From positions 125,558-189,557 of the forward strand of contig VUYV01000020.1 in NCBI GenBank assembly GCA_008711295.1: DNA of 64,000 bases, read 5' to 3'. The stretch is from Anarhynchus alexandrinus (lineage: Eukaryota > Chordata > Aves > Charadriiformes > Charadriidae). Every line of letters begins with the position of its first letter. The first letter of the stretch is position 1. Positions 47,915 to 60,800 of this stretch are shown here, piece by piece. The notes under the pieces were generated by a model that saw only the letters and a list, made by a program, of their open reading frames with translations, made no database searches and was not told the DNA's origin. Both the position numbers and the translations under genes were made by a program.

Positions 47915-48762
47915 GTAAAATAGAAATATTTTATAAATACTTTATAGTCTTTATTTGTAATAAATAAATTTGTTAGCAGATAACTTATAAATTAGCTTAG
48001 AAGCAAAAAAAAACCCTGTTTCCTTCCTGCCCCCAACCACTGGCTGCTTTTTCAAAGGCAGTTGGAACCTTGTGGTAGTCTGAAATGTTTCAGTCACAGA
48101 ACAGAATTATTCAAGGAGGTGAGAGTACATCTCACCACTTTCAGTGCAATTATGTAGCACCTTTTTTTTTTTCTTTTCTTGGCAGAAGGCAACATACATG
48201 ACCTTTAATAGTAAAGCCTTCACTGTTACAACTAAATCGTATGAATTAGACTAACTGTTAACTGGATGAACACAGAACACAAATCTAAATCATGGATTGA
48301 ACCTGCAGACGTTCAAAGGACCATCTGGTTATCTAGTAAAGAAAATTAAAGATTAAGTAGCTTAATTGGGGGAGTGGATTTTAAAAAGGCGTGCATAATC
48401 AGCCCCTGATTTTGCAGAATGCATCAAGAATACACGTGTGAATGTCCATCCACACAAGCATATGTCCCACTTCCTACTTTAAATTAAAAAAAATAATCAG
48501 AAGAAACAATAAAAGAGTATTCATAGCAGCAGTAGCCATGGAATTATTTCTGAGATAACAATCTATATTTACTTTGAGCTGTTCGGATAATGAAGTATGA
48601 AGCAGTGAGAAAAAGATTTGTATGTTGTGAGTGATCCCCAGTTTTCAGACTGCTTTGCAATGTCACCCTAAAATGTCATTTCAAGTTAAATAATCCCCAA
48701 GTGCGTGCCGTATTTGTAACTACATGGTTAACTACAAATAATCATCACATTTTATATAACAG
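47915..48762 (+). other. BIRC6 intron (0.85 kb)
   Basis: Short AT-rich intron with no repeats or RNA genes recognised. It ends in TTTTATATAACAG. Confidence 0.88.
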
Positions 48763-48873
48763 AAAAGAAGATGGCTGAATACTCCAAAAAGGCTGCTGTG
48801 AAGCCCAAGCCTTTGTCTGTTTTACGGTCTCTTGAAGAAAAGTATGTGGCTGTCATGAAAAAACTCCAGTTTG
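48763..48873 (+). CDS. BIRC6: BIRC6 window exon 7
   Basis: 111 nt (a multiple of three) encoding fragment residues 404-440 with split codons at both ends. It starts Glu-Lys-Lys-Met-Ala-Glu-Tyr-Ser-Lys-Lys and ends LEEKYVAVMKKLQF. The exon is highly basic (many Lys) and predicted helical, a linker leading into the UBC region. The ATG at 48771 is internal and not a translation start. The donor is GTAGGT at 48874. Because its end phases match, skipping keeps frame. Confidence 0.95.
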
Positions 48874-50058
48874 GTAGGTTGAGAAGTGTGAATATTTGTG
48901 TCTTAGAAAGCAGATACCTAAGAAATATGCAATCTGTTGCACTGAATCCCTAATTATTTTAGAAAGTTACCAACTTTTTTACTTATGTGACCACTGATAC
49001 TTTTCACATACAGAAAATGATGTAAGTCTCTATTTTCAGGTTACCAACTAATGCACTCTTTGAACTAATAAGAAATGTTTTAAGCATAAAGTAGATTAAT
49101 TCAAGGGACCAGATTAATTCAATGATGGTGATCATGGTTTCATTCCAGTAATGATTTGTGAGTCTTTCAGTCCTCAAATTATATCGAAATGTTAGTAGAT
49201 TTTTTTTAAAGCTCATATATGACTGTATATATATGTTTATTAATGTAGCTTTTCGTTTTTAAATGGAATAGAATTCAGATCAAAATGTGTTTTGTAAAAT
49301 GAAACTGTAGTATACTTCATTGTGTCATTTCATGGAGTGCAATATGTTGCATTTGGAAAATGTGATGGGAATCGGTGCTTATTTTGGCCATAAAGGGAAC
49401 ACGTTAAAAAAAATTCATAAAGAACAAATAGCATCTCATCCAAAAAGAGCTATAAAATTATTGCAAAAACATGTTCTATGAGGATTTTCTGAGTTGCAGT
49501 GACAGCATTTGCAATTGCGTTTCTTTGCTGTTGTATTTGTAAGGGATTTTCCTCACAAATGTTTGGAGAGTATGCCAAGAATTGGAGGTAGGAAAGTTTT
49601 TAATGGTAGCTTTTCACCCTGGCAGCCGTGCTGCAGGTTTTGCCTAGTAAGTGACTAAAGAAAACTAGCTTCACTGTAATTTTTTATGATTCTTTAATAA
49701 CATTGCAGCCATCACAGAAGTAAATACTGTTGGCACTCTGCTTCACACCGATTCCCTTATTAGCATTATTATGTATTCATAAGTGCCATTATTTTCCTGG
49801 TCCGAAGTAGCTGGTAGCTTTCCAAATGAGAAATGGTGTACGTTTGACAAGTTGCACATGAAAGCTTGTAAATCTGCTGCAGAAATTAGTTTGACCCAGG
49901 ACTGTGAATGCTTTGTTTCCTCACAAAATATGTATTTTTTGCATTAGTAAAATGCAAATTACACTTTCCCAATTTTAATACTCAGAAGCTTTATCCAAGA
50001 CTAATCCGCTATTAACTTCACCGTTTTCCTGACGCATTACAACTTTCTTCTCTTCTAG
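48874..50058 (+). other. BIRC6 intron (1.2 kb)
   Basis: AT-rich intron with no recognised element. It ends with the pyrimidine tract TTTCTTCTCTTCTAG. Confidence 0.88.
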
Positions 50059-50276
50059 ATACATTTGAAATGGTTTCTGAAGATGATGACGGAAAATTGG
50101 TTTTCAAAGTAAATTACCACTACATGTCTCAGGTAAAAAATGCAAGTGACGCCAACAGTGCTGCCAGAGCCCGACGTCTTGCTCAAGAAGCTGTGACTCT
50201 TTCAACATCGCTGCCTCTCTCATCTTCATCCAGTGTTTTTGTACGTTGTGACGAGGAGCGGCTCGACATTATGAAG
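50059..50276 (+). CDS. BIRC6: BIRC6 window exon 8 (entry to the UBC domain)
   Basis: The exon encodes fragment residues 441-513. The first Asp codon is split with exon 7. It contains the acidic MVSEDDDGKL, VNYHYMSQVKNASDANSAA, the Arg/Ala helix ARARRLAQEAVTLSTSLPLS and a Ser-rich run, then VFVRCDEERLDIMK. The helix with Arg-Ala-Arg-Arg-Leu fits the N-terminal helix of an E2 fold, and VRCDEERLDIMK leads into its first beta strands. The UBC domain thus probably starts within this exon (about fragment residue 476, by collinearity with the human annotation). The donor is GTAAAG at 50277, and the exon ends in phase 0. Confidence 0.96.
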
Positions 50277-50951
50277 GTAAAGAAACGAAGTTATTTTTAT
50301 TTCCCTTTTTCAGCTTGGCATATAAATGTTTAAGAAGGTGCCTTACATCTTAAGAAAAAACAGAAGTATTTCATGGGTATTTTAATTGCTGTCCAAACTT
50401 TAATGTAGGTAGTAGCATTTTAGTCTGATCCTGATTTCTCAATAACTTGGTGGGGGGCGGGGAGAGTCTGTCTGCCCCAGGAGTGCTCTGACGGCCGAGG
50501 AGACTTCACAGAACAAGGTTCATTCTTCTTCACCTACTCCGAAGGGAGAAGTTTAATTTTGTCACTCCATTATGGTCAAAGTGTATCTTTGCATATGACC
50601 ATTTCAGTCAATTAAAAGCAGTAGCTATGGAGAAATGCCCACACTATCTCTGGACCTGAAGTTTGAAGAGGAATTCTATTAATAGCGTCCAATAGGGGGT
50701 TAGAGTTTTAGCTCCTTCTGTTTTGTTTTCCATTTCTAATCTGGCAAAATGAACATTAGCAGAGGGCTTCACTTACCCAGAGTATCAAAATGAACAGACT
50801 GACAGCCTACATAGGATTATGAGGTCTAACGGTATTTTCTAAGTAGCATGTGGAAATAAAATGCTTCATATAACTTACAAAAATCTCAACTGTTTAGCAA
50901 ATATAAGGGTTTCTTTGAAAACTGTCATCTTGTTTTTTTTTACAATGGTAG
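50277..50951 (+). other. BIRC6 intron (0.7 kb)
   Basis: Short intron with a G-rich spot at 50450-50464. No coding or repeat feature recognised. It ends with TTTTTTTTTACAATGGTAG. Confidence 0.88.
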
Positions 50952-51113
50952 GTTCTCATTACTGGTCCTGCAGACACCCCTTACGCAAATGGTTGCTTTG
51001 AATTTGATGTATATTTTCCACAAGACTATCCTAATTCCCCTCCACTTGTGAATCTGGAAACAACTGGAGGCCACAGCGTGAGATTTAATCCAAACCTCTA
51101 CAACGATGGCAAG
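50952..51113 (+). CDS. BIRC6: BIRC6 window exon 9 (UBC core, NPN motif)
   Basis: 162 nt, phase 0 at both ends, fragment residues 514-567. It encodes the central E2 beta sheet: [20 protein letters not shown], then the classic E2 signature of Tyr-Phe-Pro-x-x-Tyr-Pro followed by Pro-Pro ([13 protein letters not shown]) and the segment before the active site. The usual E2 His-Pro-Asn triad is Asn-Pro-Asn here (codons 51087-51095), followed by Leu-Tyr-Asn-Asp-Gly-Lys. NPN is also the form in other BIRC6 proteins as far as I know, so it is family-typical rather than a mutation. The final Asn that stabilises the oxyanion is kept. The donor is GTGGGT at 51114. Confidence 0.97.
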
Positions 51114-52678
51114 GTGGGTCAACTTTGTTCTTGTGTATAGATGTAACAAGGAAGCAAAACAGATGAAACTTTTTTCCTTTTGCACTCAAATGATCAGCCG
51201 CTCCTAACGTACTGCTGGAAGCTCTTTGGTTAAAACCGGTCTTCAAACTGAAATGAGGAGTGATTTAACAGTTTCAAATGGGAATGATCTCCATTCTGAA
51301 TAGTCTTGGAGATTTTTTTTAAAGCCTTTATGAGCTGGATTGGACCAAAGAGCAAGTCATTTGGACCTAGAAAAATGTTCTTTTCCATCTTCTTTGCTGA
51401 ATTAACCAGGCAGAAATCTGTTTTGGTGAGCTGAAATGCCCAGGATCCTTTCCATGCACAAATATGCTTCCTATCAGCTGCAACTGCACGTGTTTGCCAG
51501 GTGCCCTGTCTCTCTCTTTCCATGCAAATGTGCTTTTGCTTGAGGGAAGATAAGGACTTTCCTTAACCTTGGTATCATTTATTTTAAAAAAAAAAAGTAA
51601 CTGTAAAGTATGGACTTAATGACAGTTTTCTCAAAAAATAGTAAAGCTTTTTGAAATTATATTAAAAGTGAAAACAAACAAGCTTCTTCTCTTCTTTCCC
51701 CCCATTTCCTTGGTATGTTGTGGCTCATTCTAAAGGCTCCAAAAAGCTAACAAAATGTCAAATGCGTATCAGGGAGATGCAACTTCTAATTATATTAAAA
51801 ATAAGCACACATTAAATTCTTTGCAGAGCTTTAGAGGTGGCTATGTGTATGCCTCCATCAAAGCACAGACCCACAGAATAGCTTTGGCTGTAGCACTGTG
51901 GCACTCCTTCAGCTTTTTTTTATGTGTGAACATTTAATCCATAAGCTAACACTTTTCCCTTATTCCCCTGTCATTCATGGGCTCCTCATGCTCCCCATTT
52001 TCACAAGCTATAATTCTCCCTTCCAGTACTAGACACGGGGTTTTCTCTTAACATGGGCACAGAATGTAATTCATACTGGAGAGTTTATCTCCTTTTTTCT
52101 TTGCATAACATACATTAAGTACTGGCAAATAATCACCTCTAAATTTCTTCTGTTTATTTTGTCTGTGTGCTCCATATCTTTGATGGTTCCATTTTGTGAT
52201 AAGGTTCAAGAACTCCATAGACTTCCCTAAACTCCAGAGGAGTCATAAAAGTTAATGACTATTTTCAATTCCTTGATAGTCTGTGTGACAGAAACCACCT
52301 TTCACATGCTTAAGCAGAACGATTGACTTTAAAACCACAACAATAAGTGTTGGAACAGTATTTAAAGAGGAAAGTAAAGAATCAGATAGCATTCATGATT
52401 CATTTATTTTTGGAGCCACTAGAATCCATAGGTGTTCCTTGAAGAAAAGTAATCTGCCTTACTTTGTTTGTTTATTAACATGCTGTTCTTGTTTAGCCAC
52501 ATTTTTATCTGCTTTCATTTCAGATCAGTTTCATAGGAAACAAATATGTCTTTTAAAATGCAGTTATACAAAAGTTTGTCCACAAATATGTAAATGTAAC
52601 GTTAACATTTTGTTCTGCCTAAGCAGAACAATATTATCATAATATTTGTCTGTGGTATTAATAATGTCACCTTTTCAG
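51114..52678 (+). other. BIRC6 intron (1.6 kb)
   Basis: AT-rich intron with an A11-type run at about 51584-51596. Nothing else recognised. It ends with ATGTCACCTTTTCAG. Confidence 0.87.
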
Positions 52679-52756
52679 GTGTGTTTAAGCATACTTAACA
52701 CATGGCATGGGAGGCCAGAAGAGAAATGGAATCCCCAAACATCAAGTTTTTTGCAG
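52679..52756 (+). CDS. BIRC6: BIRC6 window exon 10 (E2 active-site cysteine)
   Basis: Only 78 nt, phase 0 at both ends, fragment residues 568-593. It reads [11 protein letters not shown] and ends in TSSFLQ. The Cys codon at 52682-52684 is the thioester-forming residue of the UBC domain. It lies 191 residues from the C-terminus, the same as human Cys4666. The following Leu and the Trp of ...EEKWNP are E2-conserved. The acceptor is CTTTTCAG and the donor GTGAGC at 52757. Skipping would keep frame and delete the active site, leaving a scaffold-only protein. Confidence 0.97.
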
Positions 52757-53524
52757 GTGAGCATTTCTTCTTTCTCTTCAGTAGATGTCATTTAGGAGTA
52801 GTAAGTGGTCTGTCAGTCCTAAGGTTTCTTTTTCTAGTGCTTTTAAACCAGAATTTTCTTAAACAAGCATAAATAAGACAGAAGTCCAGAAAACAACCTT
52901 GGAACACTAGAAAAGAAACACTGTAGAGCAGACACGTTCTTCAAAGTGCTCTTTCCAACCAATATTTGGTCTTGTCTTGAAGAGTGGCTTTTTGTGTGTG
53001 CAGCTCATTCCTGTATTGCCTGGACTTGCTTGGATGATTTCAAATATTTTATTTAAAAAAAAGAAAAGAAAAAAGGACTGGAAGATGGCATCACGTCCTA
53101 GAACTCTCTATCACAAGCTATTTATGGTGAAGCTATTTATTTATCTCATGCAGGCTCCACATGGTGAGAGATGAGAAAGTGAAGTGTACTAGTGAGAACT
53201 GTAAAGGTACTCCCTCAAAGTCCACGAGTAAGCTGAATAGAGGAATAAAGCTAAGGGGAGTTAAAGTGTAGGTATACTGTGTTCAACAATAATTAGTGTT
53301 AAATTAGACTTGAATTTATTAGGACATACAGTCCTTATAATTTTCAGCTTTTTGTCATAGAAATGCACTGACTAATAAGCAGATACATTAAAAGTAAAGC
53401 TTGCAGTGACTTATTTCCTATGGCACTTTCTGAATTTCTTCCTTCCTTAGAGTAATTATTATGTAGCACAAGGTACGTTTTCTGTTCCAAATCCTAAAAT
53501 CTTTTAGGAAAGGTCCTTTTCAGC

Positions 53525-54790
53525 ATAGCAGAATTAACAACCCGAGCCTTCAGCAGAACAGATTTCAGCTTGTTCAGGATTTGGCCTTGGAGATCTGGTT
53601 GACCCATCTCCTAAAAGTTCAAGAATGGTCTGTTCCAGTGTGTGGAATTCAAGCAAGAGTGGCAGACAGCCCGCATGGGGAAACCAGGAACTCTTGCCTA
53701 AGCTCAATCGCAAAAAGAAAGTACACAGAAGGTGGAAGGAGGGGATCAGCTACTTGCTAGTAATAAAGACATTGGCCAAGCATTCAGGAGAGAAATCAGG
53801 AAAACCAAAGCTCAGCTGGTGTTGAAAATGGCAAGGGATATAAAGAGCGACAAGAAGGGCTTCGTACAAGTATGTTGGCAGCAAAAGAGCACATATTCCC
53901 TAGGCTTTCCTGCTGCTCAGTGGGGTAGGGAACCTACTGACAAGGACATAGAAAAGGCAGGGGTCATCTCTGCCTCACTCTTCAGGGGGAAGGTTTGCTT
54001 TCCCATGTCTCTGAGCCCTCACTAGGAAGGTCTGTGAGAATGAGTAGAGGAAATGGTATTCAAGCTGATTGGACCCTATGGAACCAAATCTCAGCATCAG
54101 GGGGTGCTGAGGGAGCCGCCAGTGTCATTGCAAAGCCACTAGCTCTCATCTTCGAAAGGTCGGAACACTCAAGGGAGCTTCCTGGGAAATCTCACACCCA
54201 GCTCCAAATTGGGCAAGAAGGAGAATCTGGCGAGTTGCAGGCTGGTGAGCACCACCTGACTTCTTGGGAAGATTATGGAGCAAACCCTCCGGGAAGCTGT
54301 TTTCAAGTACGTGGAAGACAAGAAAGTGATTGGGAACAGCCAGTGTGGATTTACTGGGGGCGAATAGCGCGCCTAACCTGCTTAGTTAGTGCTCACTTCT
54401 ACAGTGAGGTGACCGGCCCTGCGCAAAGGGAGAGCAGTGGATGTAGCTGACTTCAGCAAGACCTCTGATGCAGTCTCCCTTAGTTCCCTTGTAGCCAAAT
54501 TGGTGAGATGTGCATTATAAGTGGGTCAAAAAGTGGCTGGACCAATGGCAAAGAGATCTTACTGCTGTCTTTAATATCTAAATGGGGAAGGTATAGAAAA
54601 GATGGAGCCAGACACCTCTTAAAGATGCAGAGCACTAGGACAAGTCCCAGTTGACACAAGATGGGACATGGGAAATTTTGATTAAATATTAGGAAAAACT
54701 TTTTCACTGTGAGGGTGATCAAACACTAGGACGTCCCAAGAGGTGTCCCAAGAGAGAGTGTGGAATTTCCATCCTTGGAGATATTAATGT
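53525..54790 (+). mobile_element. Old, decayed CR1 LINE with reverse-transcriptase remnants
   Basis: Fragments of CR1 ORF2 appear in order but in different frames with stops. The linker after the endonuclease is at 53625-53830 (SGRQPAWGNQELLPKLNRKK). Then come a Lys-rich segment with AKAQL-like residues, the LGKIMEQ and QCGF segments of the reverse transcriptase (54242-54367), and the motif-A region ADFSKTSDAV near 54445-54475, where the usual Phe before the second Asp is Ser. After an internal deletion the CR1 3' end follows (TATTAGGAAAAACTTTTTCA to about 54790). Start and end are approximate. Heavily mutated and not functional. Confidence 0.8.
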
Positions 54791-55955
54791 TCCCTCTTCC
54801 TTCAAGGGACAATTACAGTTTGGTTATCTAAGTTGTGGTTCCTCACATAGTGTCACTTTCCCAAGATACAACTTCTTAATCAAGAGATGAACTGAAATTT
54901 TGGACTATAACTATAAAATCCATGTAGAAAGGTGCAAGTATTATGAAGTCTTATTTTCACCAAAGTCCTTTTTCTTAGATTAAAATGTTAGAAATCTCAT
55001 GCAGCATTTAAGTTTCAAATTTTGAAGTTTTTTAGGATATCATTTTGAAAACAGTAAGAAAGCTGTTGGAAAAAGTTTCCCCCATTCTGGGAGAAAAACA
55101 CTTTGTAGCTTTCAAATGGAAAACAGCTGTAGGAGTAACTAAACTGCTTGGAAAGAATTAAGCTGTACATGTTTTTTCTGGCTCAAAGATGAAACTATTG
55201 TCAGACCACCCAAAATACTTCAGAAATTAACTTTTATAACCCAAATGAAACTGGAAGATCAGTTTAGAGTTTCTCATTCATTACAATTATAATTCAAAGT
55301 AACGACTGGTTATTAAGGCAAAGAAAGTACAATGCTGAGTAGTGTCAAATTTTCCTACCATAGCTATTTAAAAATACATATATCTCTAAAATATAAAATT
55401 AAAAAAGCAAATCCCAACTACTTCCAGACCCATGTAAAGGCCATAGATCACCAGAGCCCCTTAGGTACCTGAAGTGTTGGACCTGAAGTACTCTACCTTG
55501 GCTTAGCACATATGCATTCATATTCTGCCTTTTTCAGTGTTACAAGTGGCCATTTTCTTGCTGGAACCTGATTTGCGAGGCACATTCTGTATATTTTAAT
55601 GCATTTATCCGTATTTTGATTTTTAAGTGTAACACAAAACAGTCATGGCTGCTTCTAGTTGAATGCATGGCAGGCACGGGAGACAATGTGACGGTGCACA
55701 CTGTACCGTGTAACAGCAGCTAGCGGGAGCGCCTGCCTGGGAAACAGAAAAGCTTGTTTAGTTTTCCGTCTCAGCCCAAAGGAGGAGGGTAGTTCACATT
55801 TCCCACTGCACAGCCCCCTGCCCTGTCCATCAGGATAAAGGCTGAGCTGCCCTTGATTGCCCTCCCGTGCTATAGTTAAAGCGCACCAACTACACAACTA
55901 CACACACGGTGCCATGGCAGCAGTAAAGGTGTGTTTCTGTGAGGTGATGGTGGGA

Positions 55956-56060
55956 CCTGGTCTAGTGGGAGGTGTCCCTGCCTATGGCAGGGGGGTTGGA
56001 ACTCGATGATCTTCAAGGTCCTTTCCAACCTAAACCATTCTATGATTCTATGATTCTATG
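55956..56060 (+). mobile_element. CR1 LINE 3' tail, ~105 bp
   Basis: CTGGTCTAGTGGGAGGTGTC onward matches the last codons, stop and 3'UTR of the copy at 43036 almost base for base, ending in three ATTCTATG-type octamers at 56036-56060. It is severely 5'-truncated but low in divergence, so probably a recent insertion. Confidence 0.92.
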
Positions 56061-57658
56061 ACTGAGATTAACCTGGGGCATTCAACTGATTCTTGGGCTG
56101 TTGCTTTGATACGAGTTACTCGTTTGGCATTGTGCCTATGGAGTGAGCACACATCGCAGAGAGTACGGAAAGCTGGAACGCCTTTGTGCTGGCATCGCTA
56201 CAAGAGAAACTCCGAGACAACGCCACGTTTAAGCACAGAGCACAACCACCTAGTTGGTGGGGCACTGCTCTGTGAAAGAACCGAAGTCTTCAATTGTTGC
56301 TGACACGGTGTCTATCTGATGTAACCTGTATGGTCTGCGCGTTCCAAGAAAAAGAAGGACTGTTGTCATCCATATCCAAATTCACAAACTGGGCCGCTAA
56401 ATTAGGGGATGGCTCCAAGCTTTAAATTGCATCTAGGCTGGGAGGAGAGTCAGTTCCAGAAACAGCTGCCCTGACATTTTTAATTGACTGCAGTGGATGT
56501 CCTGCACCTAAGTATGCAGGCGCTGGAAACGCCATTCTTGGGCATGGAACGAAAACAAATATTTTCAATATTTGAGGGGATACCAGTGATCACATCGCCC
56601 TTTTCAAATCCTTTACAGTTCTGGAACTACATTTCTGTCACAGAATTGTAATCCCTAAAATTCTTGCTGGACTTGGTCCTAAGTACAGAAGAAAAACCTA
56701 TCCTTTATTTATAATGAATTTTAAAAAGTTAGTGATGTTTTTCTACCTATATAAGAACATTTTTGCATGTAACATTGTTTTGATTAAGTACAACAGGTTG
56801 ACAGGGCCAAACACTTTAATACCAGAAAAATTAGCAAGCCATCAAATCATGAATATGCAATACATACACATTTGGATTCCTAAGGGCCCTATGTATCTAT
56901 TTAATTCTATTTTTTATATTAGGAATACTTGGGCATATAGTTAAATGCCTTGTATGTATGTAAGCACCTATTCCCACATGTACTTGATCGTAAAATTGAA
57001 AGGGGGAAAATTGTCATCTCCTTATCACTGAGTAGTTGGTGCTTTGTTGATATACTACTGAAAACAGGTTTTTCCCCAATCTCAAGAGAAATATTGAGGG
57101 TTTGTTTTAATGGCATATGATACACAGTGTTTTGTGTAAAATCTGAAACTAACGGCCTAAAACATATCTAAATCAATTGAATGCATTTGAAAGAATAAAT
57201 GGGAGAGCGTGTATACCGAGATGAATTTCAGTGGTTCGCATTTCACCTCCCTTGTTCCTTTTCCGTCTAGTTCGGAATCAGAAGAATTGGTAAGCTCAGC
57301 CACAGGAAAAGTTCAAGAATTGTTGACTGAACTTGACAAATACACTTTTCTTTCACAAAAGGGTGCAATCGGACATCTCTTCCTTTAAACATTTTCTTTT
57401 ACTTATATTTGGCTTTTTGTTATTGTTTAACTTAGATTTGTCATTTTCTCAGTGTTTAAGCTAAATACATATTCGTAGGATGTACGGTTTTTATGTGTAG
57501 TAGCGGTTTCGGACATTCCCTCCTGGCAAGTAGCCTGTACTACAAATGACAGTACTTTGCCAGAGAAGTGCGTTTGCATATAAGGTGAGCAAAACTATGT
57601 ATATTTGTAAAAACAAGTGGGTGGCACAATTTTAATATTTAGTTTCTTCTCTTAACAG

Positions 57659-57847
57659 GTGTTAGTGTCTGTCCAATCCCTAATACTGGTAGCAGAACCA
57701 TATTTTAATGAACCAGGTTATGAACGATCAAGAGGTACTCCGAGCGGCACCCAGAGCTCCAGAGAATATGACGGAAATATACGACAGGCAACAGTCAAGT
57801 GGGCAATGCTTGAACAAATCAGAAACCCATCGCCATGTTTTAAGGAG
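57659..57847 (+). CDS. BIRC6: BIRC6 window exon 11 (UBC C-terminal half)
   Basis: 189 nt, phase 0 at both ends, fragment residues 594-656. It encodes [20 protein letters not shown], the helix and loop after the active site of large E2 proteins; an E2-like SIQSLL...PYFNEPG pattern is also known from UBE2O. It continues with a polar loop ([18 protein letters not shown]) and the helix [20 protein letters not shown]. The GTG at 57659 is an in-frame Val after the acceptor TTAACAG, not a start codon. The donor is GTAGGT at 57848. Confidence 0.97.
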
Positions 57848-60800
57848 GTAGGTTTTGTGATGCACAGTAGATATCTTGTTTATTTATCATGTTTGAGTAT
57901 GAAGAATAATGCAAATATTTGGAAACATCACACACAAGACGTCCGTTTTAGCCTCCCCTTTATTCCCTGGGGCAACTGACTCCAGAGCCTGAAGTGAATA
58001 AGGATACACCTGACTTCACAGATTCTTTTCTGGGAAAGGGGAACGCACATAAACTGGGACTGACCTGTAAGGAGGCTTGGTGCACACTTTGATTAAAACA
58101 TGGTTCATACAGCTTGGTTCATTCTTAATGCCAAGTGGCACATTCCATGTGAAAACTGTTGACCAGCGCTACAAATGGGCACTCGGTGTTCGTTCAGCAG
58201 CAGAGCTAACAGTAAGTAGTTTTCCAAGAAACATGAATTTGAAGCAAGTATTAGGAAACACTTTGGCTACGCCAAAACAATGGAGATTGGAAAAATAGTT
58301 TACAACAAATTCCAGACTGCATATTATTTATGGAAAGATCCACAAAGCATCTGTGCTAAACTAGAAATCTGTGCCTTTGAAAGCAACTGTCTGGATGCTG
58401 ATACAAGCAATGCTAACTTTCATGCATTCACACTGTCTTAAAAAAACTTACTGAAAGAAATCAAATTGCTTAATTTGTTTACATTCCTGAAAATAGACTA
58501 ACTCACCCATAGCATCATGGAGTAGTTTAATTGTTAAGGACTTCTCTCAATATCTCTAGTCCAATTCCTTTCTCAGACCGGGTCAATTAGAGTTGAACAT
58601 ATATGGCAAAGGATTCAAGGAAAAAAGAGCTGAAGATACATGAAGTAAGAGAATCTGTATGAATATTAATGCAAAAGGGTTGGTCAAACATGAGTCGTCT
58701 CACCGTACTACCAGCAAATACTTAGAGAAAAACATATTTTACTCTGAACTACTAAAACTGTCACCACTTCTAAACTGAGGCGTGGGACCACCTTGTTAGC
58801 ATCACCTTTGCTTTCAGTTGTCTGTGTATTAAAATGTTGAAAAAGCATAATTATTTTAGGATTATGCAGATTGCTAAGTGTGACGCCTGAGTAAGAGGGT
58901 AGTCTCCCATCCACACACACACATAAATTAAAAGTAGCGTTAAGAGGTAGATAGCAGTTTGCAGAGGTATCTTGAACATCTGAAACTCTCTTCTGTTACC
59001 TGTGAACGGACGAGAGTTTTGCTGCATGGAAGAGAACTGGCCAACACGTAACAGCTGTGCATCCAAACTGTTTTGTTCTGGTTTAGGTAACTGCAGTTTT
59101 CCTCATTTCCCAAGATATAATTTTCTACTTTTCCCTGTGTTGAGGTCTTTAGGACAGTATGATGAAATCCTCAAGATTCTGAGAAGTTTGAGGCTAAGAT
59201 AGCTTGCTTTTGTCTTAAAAACACAATCATACTAGTTTAAGCTTGGGGTCCTACCCAGCGCCTTATCAACTTGTGCAACGTGAGAACTCCCTTTCTGCTT
59301 CTCTGAATACATATTCCCTATCATAATGTAAAGTGGTATTATCTTTCTTTACATACCAAAAATGGAAATTATGCACTGGAAAGCGTTACCTTTTTCTCTG
59401 GCGCAGTAGCTGAATTTTGGAAGAACACTAGATTTCGCTGCAGCCCCATCCAAATGAAAAAGTGTCTCTTGTATAGATTATCTGAGCACTGCTCTGAGAC
59501 ACGAGCTTAAGACCTCTAGGTTTTTTGTAGGTTGTGTTAGGAACCTTAACAATGATCATTCAGTAACATAAATGCAACGGCATCCTGAAAACTTAATTCC
59601 GTGAAAGAACGTACATCCTTCAGCTCCTAAGATCTTTCGTCTTCACAAATCTGAGCTGTCTTCAGTGTCTTAAATGACAGGTAGGCTCAGGAGATCTAAA
59701 CTGCTGGTCTTTGGGAGTTCTTCCAAGCGCCATTATGGATTTAAGGAATGCATCCAGAATTGAAGTCAATTATGCTTTCAATATGCAGTTTTTCTTTAGA
59801 CAGATAGCTATATTCTCTAATGTCTAGAGGGAAAGATGATTTTGTCAATTATGTTGCAATATTGCCAAGAACTCTCTGTGCTCAGTAAATTTTTTTTTTT
59901 ATTTTATTGTTTCTTTCACCAGGCAGAGTTTTAGAAAACTGTTTAAGACAAAGCCAACATTAAGCAGCGTTTCACAACTTTGTCTGAGGATTGATTGGTT
60001 GTTTTTCTAAAATGCAAATCTGTATAGAAATACCAAAATTACTGTGCGATCAAATACTGGTTCCCACCCAAACTGGGGGCAGCTCAAGTATTATTTGCCT
60101 GGGAATTCTAGTTGTCCCCAGAGGTGCCGCCTCTCCTAGGGCATGTAGCTGTGCTTGAACCTCTTCCGTAGCAGCTCGTATCGTCCTTCGCTATGCAGAA
60201 GCATGTTCTGTTCCTCTGCTCATCCTGTTGACAGTGTTTCTGCTTGTCTGTTTCCTGTTCAGGCAGCAAGTGGTTGGTGACAGGGGAAGACATGGTGTAT
60301 GTACTTCCTACCTGTCCTTCTTTAATCAAACAGGACTGTGAAACCAACAATAAAAGCCTTAATATTGTATCTCTGTAACTCTGCCCCTATGCAAACATAA
60401 ACATCCATATGTAGTGCCTGCAGAGTAAGATCATCTTTGAACTGAAGAATGTGTAATGTTCTGCTATCACTTCTTTTCCCCGGTGGGGTACTGTGTTTCT
60501 GGCACTCGTTTACCCTTCACCCAGGCAAGAGGAGCGAATGCTGAGACGGTGGGCTGCACATAACCCATAGCTCCATACAGACTGGAGGAGACGTCCAGGC
60601 CAACCGCCTCCTCAAAAGAGGATCAGCTGAATTGAGACCAGGTTCTTCAGGGCTCTTCCACTTGGGTCTTAGAAACCTCCAAGGACAAAAATTCCACAAT
60701 TTATCTGCAACAGGGTTCAATGCCGAATTATCCTCCTACTGATTTGGGTTTTTTCCCCTTCTGTCCAGTTAGACTGATTAGGGGTCTTGCAAATTTTGTA

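Larger units (their letters stand above)
52757..57658 (+). other. BIRC6 intron (4.9 kb)
   Basis: Holds a decayed CR1 (53525-54790) and a short CR1 3' tail (55956-56060). The GC-richer stretch 55660-55955 between them shows no identifiable family. The rest is plain intron sequence. Confidence 0.86.

Noticed and set aside
48771..48773. ATG in exon 7 as an alternative BIRC6 start
   Set aside because: It has no upstream promoter or 5'UTR evidence and lies eight bases into an internal exon whose first codons are conserved coding sequence.
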